Of a DNA stretch of 9,889 nucleotides, positions 6,129 through 9,889 are shown piece after piece (within the stretch, counting starts at the first letter, position 1; each line of letters begins with the position of its first letter). The DNA is from an uncultured Collinsella sp. (GTDB taxonomy: Bacteria > Actinomycetota > Coriobacteriia > Coriobacteriales > Coriobacteriaceae), in NCBI GenBank assembly GCA_900544225.1, contig UQUD01000067.1:1-9889 (forward strand), written 5' to 3'. The position numbers were made by a program, and so were the translations under genes. Below the pieces are notes generated by a model. It made no database searches and was not told where the DNA came from. It saw only the letters and a list, made by a program, of their open reading frames with translations.

Positions 6129-6677
6129 TTATTCCTCCTCCAGGACCACGTGACGGAACGCGCCGCCCTCGTAGATGCCGTAGCTGTGCGTACCGTCCTT
6201 GGGAATGCTCACGCTGCCGGGATTGAAGAGCCACAGGCCCGGGTGCGCGGCGCTTGCCTCGTTAACCTTGATGTGCGTATGGCCGTAGACGAGCGCGGAG
6301 CCCTCGGGCAGCGCGGGCGCGTGGTCGACGCTGTTGTGCATGCCGGCGCCAAAGACGTGGCCGTGCGTCAGGAACAGCTCACGGCCGGTCTCGTCAAACA
6401 GCGTGGCGTAGTCGGCCATGACCGGGAAATCGAGCACCATCTGGTCGACCTCGGCGTCACAGTTGCCGCGCACCGCGATGATGCGGTCGGCCAGGGCATT
6501 GAGCAGCGGAATCACACGCTTGGGAGCGTAATCGCGCGGCAGGTCGTTACGCGGACCGTGATAGAGCAGGTCGCCCAGCAGGACGATGCGGTCGGGCTGC
6601 TCGGACTCGATGGCGGCGACCAGGCGCTCAGTCCAATATGCCGAACCGTGGATGTCAGAGGCGATGAGGTATTTCAT
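6129..6677 (-). CDS. yfcE: YfcE-type metallophosphodiesterase
   Basis: A 182-residue member of the MPP/calcineurin-like family, almost the same length as E. coli YfcE (about 184 residues), which hydrolyses artificial phosphodiesters and whose natural substrate is unclear. The dimetal site motifs are complete: SDIHGS (7-12; Asp8, His10), LLGDLLYHG (33-41; Asp36), VRGNCD (69-74; Asn72), THGH (104-107; His105) and GHTH (132-135; His133, His135). The ATG at 6677 has AAAGGA about 6 bases upstream; longer readings lack a ribosome site. It lies 58 bases after the LarC-like gene and overlaps the mazG ribosome site with its last Glu codons, so the three genes probably form one operon. The shared role, if any, is not evident from sequence. 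Confidence 0.9.
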   Translation of the reverse strand: MKYLIASDIHGSAYWTERLVAAIESEQPDRIVLLGDLLYHGPRNDLPRDYAPKRVIPLLNALADRIIAVRGNCDAEVDQMVLDFPVMADYATLFDETGRELFLTHGHVFGAGMHNSVDHAPALPEGSALVYGHTHIKVNEASAAHPGLWLFNPGSVSIPKDGTHSYGIYEGGAFRHVVLEEE

Positions 6678-6735
6678 GAGGGATCCTTTCGGGATGGAGT
6701 TGACGGAGCCGGTCGCGGCGCGCCGCACGATCTTG

Positions 6736-7221
6736 TTATTCAAATCGCAGTGCCGCGCTCTGGGCCGCCTGCATCACGCGTTGGAGCGGCACATTGTGCT
6801 CGCGGGCAAGGCGGGCGCAGTCTTCGTACTCGGGCGCCGCACGCTCACTGCCGTCGGGCAGGGTGGCTACTTTAACGGCCACCTCGCCCCAAGGCGTCGC
6901 CACCTGCTCAAAGCGGCGCGGCAGGCAAACGCGTTCCATCACCTGGCGACGAATGGCGTTGGTCGTGGTCTCCAGAAAGATAATCGTCTGCAGGCGCTCG
7001 ATATCCTCGTGCGAGCAGATCACCTGCAACTGCCATCCGGGGCGGCCCTTTTTGCAGTAAAGCGGCAACCAATGCACCTCGCGGGCGCCGGCCTTGCGCA
7101 GACAATCGGCGGCGTAGGCGAGCACCTCGGGCGACGCGTCGTCGATATCGCATTCCAGCTTGACGATGGTCTCGGGCGCATCGGTCTCGCGAGACAGCGG
7201 AGATTTGCTATCGCATGGCAT
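6736..7221 (-). CDS. Stand-alone LarC C-terminal-domain (DUF111) protein
   Basis: A 161-residue protein matching only the C-terminal part of LarC, the CTP-dependent enzyme that inserts nickel into the pyridinium pincer cofactor of lactate racemase. Recognisable stretches are ECDIDDASPEVLAY (23-36, LarC-like E-x-x-IDD), LYCKKGRPG (54-62), IIFLETTTNAIRR (80-92), TPWGEVAVKVA (109-119) and PEYEDCARLAREHNVPL (130-146). The N-terminal LarC1 portion (full LarC is about 400 residues) is missing: upstream is a divergent intergenic region, not a frameshifted LarC1. The ATG at 7221 has AAAGGAG 9 bases before it; the frame stays open upstream for 46 codons without LarC similarity. It is first in the larC-like - yfcE - mazG operon. 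Whether it binds nickel or nucleotide alone is unknown; the name is a family assignment only. Confidence 0.8.
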   Translation of the reverse strand: MPCDSKSPLSRETDAPETIVKLECDIDDASPEVLAYAADCLRKAGAREVHWLPLYCKKGRPGWQLQVICSHEDIERLQTIIFLETTTNAIRRQVMERVCLPRRFEQVATPWGEVAVKVATLPDGSERAAPEYEDCARLAREHNVPLQRVMQAAQSAALRFE

Positions 7222-7348
7222 ACGGTCCGGCTCCTTTCCGCACGGGCTCGTTTTGTTCACCCAAACGCTAGCACATCGCGGGCGGCGCGGATGTGGCGGA
7301 GCGCGATGAGCGCGATTTTCCTTGTCGGCAAGAAACCGGCACTCCACC

Positions 7349-7428
7349 GCCTCAGCCAAACATGTACATCAGCCTCCAAACATGTCATTATTTGCAGCTT
7401 TTGAAGGCTGATGTACATGTTTTGAGGC
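7349..7428. repeat. Long palindromic element between divergent genes
   Basis: AAACATGTACATCAGCCT (7358-7375) is perfectly inverted at 7405-7422, giving an 18-bp stem. After a 3-base bulge on one side the pairing continues for 6 bp (7349-7354 with 7423-7428). The 29-base loop begins with another AAACATGT copy (7378-7385). No T-run follows on either strand, and it lies upstream of both neighbours, so it is not a terminator. It looks like a non-autonomous mobile or interspersed palindromic repeat, or a large operator. Confidence 0.8.
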
Positions 7429-7522
7429 AGGGTCGATGTCGTGCGGCAGCCCTTGCGCGTCATCTGCCCTTTCCAGTCGGTTTCGACTTGCGGCGTTCCC
7501 GGCGCGCCAGGGGTCGCGCCAT

Positions 7523-7528
7523 TACAAT
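7523..7528 (+). promoter_or_regulatory. Candidate -10 element for the histidinol-phosphatase gene
   Basis: TACAAT matches the -10 consensus at five of six positions and lies 33 bases before the ATG. No convincing -35 hexamer is present at the usual distance, so this is tentative. Confidence 0.3.
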
Positions 7529-7560
7529 GGAGCGGATTCGCCAAATGCAAAGGAGTCGCC

Positions 7561-8472
7561 ATGCCCGCATGCCCGCTGGTCGATTGCCATACCCACACCT
7601 CGTTTTCGGACGGGTACGCCTCGTTTGAGGACAACGTCCGCGCTGCTGCCGCCGCCGGTTGCCGTGCCATGATCTCGACCGACCACCTCACCCTGCCCGC
7701 CAGCATGGATGCCAACTGCGAAGTGCAGGTTGTCGAGGGCAACCTGCCGGCACATCGCTTGGCTTTTGAGGACGCCCGCAAGCTTGCCGCGCAGATTGCG
7801 CCGGAGCTCGAGCTTATCTATGGCTTTGAATGCGATTGGTACGAAGGCTGCGAGCCTTTGGTTGAGCGCTGGTCCGAAGGCGCCGTGGTACGCCTGGGTA
7901 GCGTGCACTGGATCGGCAACCCCGGCGATATCATGGTCGGTGCTGCGGGCACGGCGGGGACGGAGGACGTCGCTCGTCCCGATACGCCCGATTCGCTTTG
8001 TGGCTGGGTCGACGATGACACCGACCTGCATGTTTGGGAAAACCTGGGCGTGCGCGGCGTGTGGGAGCGCTACGTCGACGACTGGTGTCGCGCCTGCGAG
8101 AGCCCGCTCAACTTTGACGTGATGGCTCACCCCGACCTGGTCATGCGCTTTTCGAAGGAAGGCTTTGCGCCCGATTTTGACCCCGCGCCATTCTGGGAGC
8201 AGATGGCAGAGTGTGCACACGATACGGGCCGCCGCGTTGAGGTCTCGACCGCCGCACCGCGCAAGGGGCTCGATGACTACTACCCCGCGACCGGTCTTTT
8301 GCGTTGCTTTGCCCATGCCGAGGTGCCCATTACCTTTGGTTCGGATGCGCACCGCGCCTGCGATATCTGCCGGAACATCCGCGAGGCCCAGGCCCACGCC
8401 TACGACTGTGGCTATCGAACCTTCGACATCCCCCACCTCACCGGAGAATGGGAGCCCACGCCCCTCGCCTAA
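7561..8472 (+). CDS. PHP-family phosphatase, probable histidinol-phosphatase
   Basis: A 303-residue PHP-domain metal-dependent phosphoesterase that probably dephosphorylates L-histidinol phosphate to histidinol in the penultimate part of histidine biosynthesis (HisJ/HisK type). The trinuclear metal site motifs are present: DCHTHTSFSDG (8-18; His10, His12), STDH (39-42; Asp41, His42), GFE (88-90; Glu90), GSVHWI (113-118; His116), MAHPDLV (188-194; His190) and FGSDAH (259-264; Asp262, His264). The GSVHWI and MAHPD contexts are typical of histidinol-phosphatases rather than polymerase-linked PHP domains. The ATG at 7561 has AAAGGAG 5 bases upstream. The gene converges on hisE of the his operon across a 320-base repeat-filled gap, which supports the assignment. 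A different phosphoester substrate remains possible. Confidence 0.8.
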   Translation: MPACPLVDCHTHTSFSDGYASFEDNVRAAAAAGCRAMISTDHLTLPASMDANCEVQVVEGNLPAHRLAFEDARKLAAQIAPELELIYGFECDWYEGCEPLVERWSEGAVVRLGSVHWIGNPGDIMVGAAGTAGTEDVARPDTPDSLCGWVDDDTDLHVWENLGVRGVWERYVDDWCRACESPLNFDVMAHPDLVMRFSKEGFAPDFDPAPFWEQMAECAHDTGRRVEVSTAAPRKGLDDYYPATGLLRCFAHAEVPITFGSDAHRACDICRNIREAQAHAYDCGYRTFDIPHLTGEWEPTPLA

Positions 8473-8528
8473 GACTAGTCGTTGGGGACACTCTTCACAA
8501 ATGACCCCTTGGGGACGGAGGAAAACAG

Positions 8529-8677
8529 GTCGTTTTGCTCACCACCGACGCCCGTGCAACACCGCCCGCCAAAAAGAACGCCCGTTTACTACGATGAACC
8601 GCAAACCTCCGACCATCGGCTTAATGCGGAAAATAAAACCGCAGGTAGAAGCGTTGACGATTTGCTCAAAACCGACG
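8529..8677 (+). repeat. Imperfect 22-base direct repeat
   Basis: Copies at 8529-8550 and 8656-8677 match at 18 of 22 positions, sharing TTTGCTCA and ACCGACG. The first lies outside, and the second inside, the nested inverted-repeat unit 8586-8709. This suggests that the region was assembled from related repeat units. Confidence 0.5.
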
Positions 8678-8709
8678 TGTGGTCAGTAGATCCAGTTTCA
8701 TCGTAGTAA
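8586..8709. repeat. Nested 124-base unit with 13-bp perfect terminal inverted repeats
   Basis: TTACTACGATGAA (8586-8598) is perfectly inverted at 8697-8709 (TTCATCGTAGTAA). The enclosed 98 bases hold no gene. The size and ends resemble a MITE. No obvious target-site duplication flanks it. It sits within the larger palindromic region 8473-8792. Confidence 0.6.
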
Positions 8710-8792
8710 TTGGGCATGTTATTTGGCAGCGCCGGCAAAGACTGTTCCAAACGACTAGTCGTTTAAGAACGTCCCCAATGACTACCCAATGA

Positions 8793-9110
8793 CTAGTGGC
8801 GGCGGGCGTTGAGTTCGCCGGCCAGCTCGTCGAGGGTGATGCCGTAGCGCTCGAGCGTCACGAGCAGGTGGTAGACCAGGTCGCCGGCCTCGTAGCGAAT
8901 GTGATCGTGGTCGTTATCCTTGCAGGCCATGATGACCTCGCTCGCTTCCTCGGCGAGCTTCTTGAGCAGCTCGTCCTCGATGTCGGTCAGCAGGCGAGCG
9001 GTATAGCTCTCCTGCGGCGACGCGTCGCGACGGCCATGAATCACCTCGGCCAGCCCCGTCAGCGTCTCTCCGATATTTCCATCCCGAACATTCGCAGTGC
9101 GCACACCCAT
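8793..9110 (-). CDS. hisE: Phosphoribosyl-ATP pyrophosphatase
   Basis: A 105-residue enzyme that converts phosphoribosyl-ATP to phosphoribosyl-AMP and PPi, the second step of histidine biosynthesis. It has the MazG-like all-alpha fold: SPQESYTARLL (31-41), LLKKLAEEASEVIMA (48-62; metal-binding Glu54, Glu55, Glu58), then YEAGDLVYHLLVTL (73-86; Glu74, Asp77). Length is normal for a single-domain HisE; in many bacteria it is fused to HisI, but here they are separate. GAAAGGA lies 7 bases before the ATG at 9110. It follows hisI by 46 bases and appears to be the last gene of the operon. Its stop codon lies within an ACTAGT palindrome at the edge of the adjacent repeat element. Confidence 0.95.
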   Translation of the reverse strand: MGVRTANVRDGNIGETLTGLAEVIHGRRDASPQESYTARLLTDIEDELLKKLAEEASEVIMACKDNDHDHIRYEAGDLVYHLLVTLERYGITLDELAGELNARRH

Positions 9111-9156
9111 GGTTCAATCCTTTCTGGTTGGCCAAGCGCTTAGCCGAGCGCCCGCC

Positions 9157-9486
9157 CTACGCGAGTTTCTTAAAGAAGCAGGTACGGTTGCCGGTGTGGC
9201 AGGCCGGACCCGGCGAGTCGACCTTGACCAGCAGCGTATCGCTATCGCAGTCGGCCCAGAGTTCCTTGACCTCCTGCATATTGCCGCTCGTCGCTCCCTT
9301 GTTCCAGAGCTCCTGGCGGCTGCGGCTCCAAAACCACGTGGTGCCGGTCTTGAGCGTCAGCCCCACCGACTCCTCGTTCATCCAAGCAACCATAAGCACC
9401 TCGCCGGTGTCATACTGCTGAACCACACAAGGAATCAGCCCCTTGGCGTCATATTTAAGCTCGGTAGCATTTACCACCCCAGTCAT
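9157..9486 (-). CDS. hisI: Phosphoribosyl-AMP cyclohydrolase
   Basis: A 109-residue enzyme that opens the adenine ring of phosphoribosyl-AMP, the third step of histidine biosynthesis. Motifs are VLMVAWMNEES (30-40), TTWFWSRSRQELWNKG (49-64), and the metal-binding ADCDSDTLLVKV (78-89; Cys80 for zinc, Asp79/81/83 for Mg2+) with GPACHTGNRTCFF (93-105; Cys96, Cys103). Two ATGs are adjacent, at 9489 and 9486. GGAGG lies 1 base before the first and 4 before the second, so the second is preferred. The frame stays open for a further 45 codons upstream through the intergenic palindrome, but that part has no HisI similarity. It is flanked by hisF and hisE in the same orientation. Confidence 0.95.
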   Translation of the reverse strand: MTGVVNATELKYDAKGLIPCVVQQYDTGEVLMVAWMNEESVGLTLKTGTTWFWSRSRQELWNKGATSGNMQEVKELWADCDSDTLLVKVDSPGPACHTGNRTCFFKKLA

Positions 9487-9530
9487 CATTCCTCCCAAGT
9501 AACAAACGAAACCCCACAGGTCGGCGAGGG

Positions 9531-9625
9531 TTGTCCAGGTGCCGCAGGTTGCCGCGAAAGAGGAGCGACGCGTACTTTGGTACGCGAGCGACGGTTTGAG
9601 CGGCAAGATGCGGTGCCTGGGCAAG
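9531..9625. repeat. Long palindromic element between hisF and hisI
   Basis: The 25-base arms 9531-9555 and 9601-9625 pair at 20 Watson-Crick positions, 3 G-U pairs and 2 mismatches. The central part contains a second perfect hairpin, CGCGTAC (9569-9575) with GTACGCG (9580-9586), around TTTG. The whole lies inside the his operon, so it is transcribed and would form a strong structure in the mRNA. No T-run is adjacent, so it is not a classical terminator. Confidence 0.75.
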
Positions 9626-9645
9626 CCGCAGCGCAGCCCGCAGCA

Positions 9646-9889
9646 CTAGAAGTCCAACCTCACAGGAATACCTTGAGAGGCCATATACTCTTTGACTTCG
9701 CGAATGCTGAAGGTTCCAAAGTGAAAGACGCTCGCCGCCAGCACGGCGTCGGCTTCGCCCTCGATCACACCCTCGGCAAAGTGCTCGAGCGTGCCCACGC
9801 CGCCGCTCGCGATGACGGGAATCGGCACCGCGCGCGCCACGGCACGGGTGAGCGCCAGGTCAAAGCCGGCCTTGGTGCCGTCGCGATCC
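9646..9889 (-). CDS. hisF: Imidazole glycerol phosphate synthase cyclase subunit HisF (C-terminal part)
   Basis: The last 80 codons of hisF; the 5' part lies beyond the right edge of the window. HisF uses ammonia from HisH to turn PRFAR into imidazole glycerol phosphate and AICAR. Visible (beta/alpha)8-barrel signatures are DRDGTKAGFDLAL near the left of the visible part (the catalytic Asp loop), PVIASGGVGTLEHF, and EADAVLAASVFHFGTFSIREVKEYM, ending in GIPVRL, all typical HisF C-terminus. The stop is TAG at 9646-9648. It is separated from hisI by 159 bases carrying the long palindrome. Confidence 0.93.
   Translation of the reverse strand, partial: DRDGTKAGFDLALTRAVARAVPIPVIASGGVGTLEHFAEGVIEGEADAVLAASVFHFGTFSIREVKEYMASQGIPVRLDF

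Larger units (their letters stand above)
7222..7560. other. Divergent intergenic region between the LarC-like and PHP genes
   Basis: 339 gene-free bases. The centre is occupied by a large inverted repeat (7349-7428). A -10-like TACAAT (7523-7528, plus) lies 33 bases before the PHP start, without a good -35. A 6-bp GGCGCG/CGCGCC stem (7501-7506 with 7515-7520) lies just upstream of it. A TANNNT-type -10 candidate for the minus-strand operon is at 7265-7270. Open frames crossing the region on both strands follow the palindrome's symmetry and are not credible genes. Confidence 0.5.
8473..8792. mobile_element. Nested inverted-repeat (MITE/REP-like) element filling a convergent gap
   Basis: The 320 bases between the convergent PHP and hisE stop codons contain no credible gene. 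The outer ends form an imperfect 20-bp inverted repeat (8476-8495 with 8765-8784, 17 of 20 matching) built around TTGGGGAC. TTGGGGAC recurs directly at 8509-8516 and inverted at 8771-8778. ACTAGT-centred palindromes mark the edges: GACTAGTC at 8473-8480, AAACGACTAGTCGTTT at 8749-8764 (16 bp, perfect), and ACTAGT overlapping the hisE stop. A second inverted repeat is nested inside (8586-8709). No transposase is encoded, so it is non-autonomous if mobile. Similarity to REP sequences mobilised by IS200-like RAYT transposases is inference. Confidence 0.55.

Noticed and set aside
7257..7781. Open frames on both strands across the larC-php intergenic region
   Set aside because: They share mirrored peptides because of the palindrome and overlap the start of the PHP gene; no gene signature.
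8482..8706. 74-codon plus-strand open frame in the php-hisE gap
   Set aside because: It lies across nested inverted repeats, has no ribosome site and no recognisable protein features.
9487..9624. 45-residue N-terminal extension of HisI
   Set aside because: It encodes the intergenic palindrome, and HisI similarity begins only after the ATG pair with its GGAGG site.

Overview
The window looks like chromosome from a high-GC gut actinobacterium of the Coriobacteriia, most likely Collinsella-like. This is inferred from base composition, gene content and the conserved actinobacterial order mazG - eno - divIC/ftsB - ppx. No rRNA, tRNA, CRISPR array or prophage was seen.

Layout: 1-216 is the 3' flank of an unseen upstream gene, with an intrinsic terminator and a long imperfect hairpin. 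217-3485 (minus strand) holds eno, then divIC, then ppx/gppA in transcription order; eno has its own terminator, and divIC and ppx are 20 bases apart. 3486-3858 is a more AT-rich intergenic stretch ending in three copies of a 19-base motif with an exact 33-base period, directly before a plus-strand ATPase gene (3859-5226). That ATPase has an AAA_14 domain and a DUF4143/PD-(D/E)XK-like C-terminus. It lies between mazG and eno and reads against both, so it looks like a cargo gene inserted into an otherwise conserved block. 5266-7221 (minus strand) is a compact unit of an orphan LarC C-terminal-domain gene, a YfcE-type phosphodiesterase and mazG. 7222-7560 is a divergent intergenic region with an 18-bp perfect inverted repeat. 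7561-8472 (plus strand) encodes a PHP-family histidinol-phosphatase. 8473-8792 is a gene-free convergent region filled with nested inverted repeats. 8793-9889 (minus strand) is the tail of a histidine operon: partial hisF, hisI, hisE, with a long palindrome between hisF and hisI.

How the genes fit together: hisI, hisE and hisF carry out the early histidine steps from PR-ATP, and the convergent PHP protein probably removes phosphate from histidinol-phosphate near the end. Enolase is glycolytic, DivIC/FtsB acts in the divisome, Ppx/GppA hydrolyses polyphosphate or pppGpp, and MazG removes non-canonical NTPs.

The metabolic genes are ordinary. The unusual content lies between genes: at least five distinct palindromic or repeat elements, and the phased repeat array in front of the DUF4143 ATPase, which is the best candidate here for an undescribed regulatory or mobile module.
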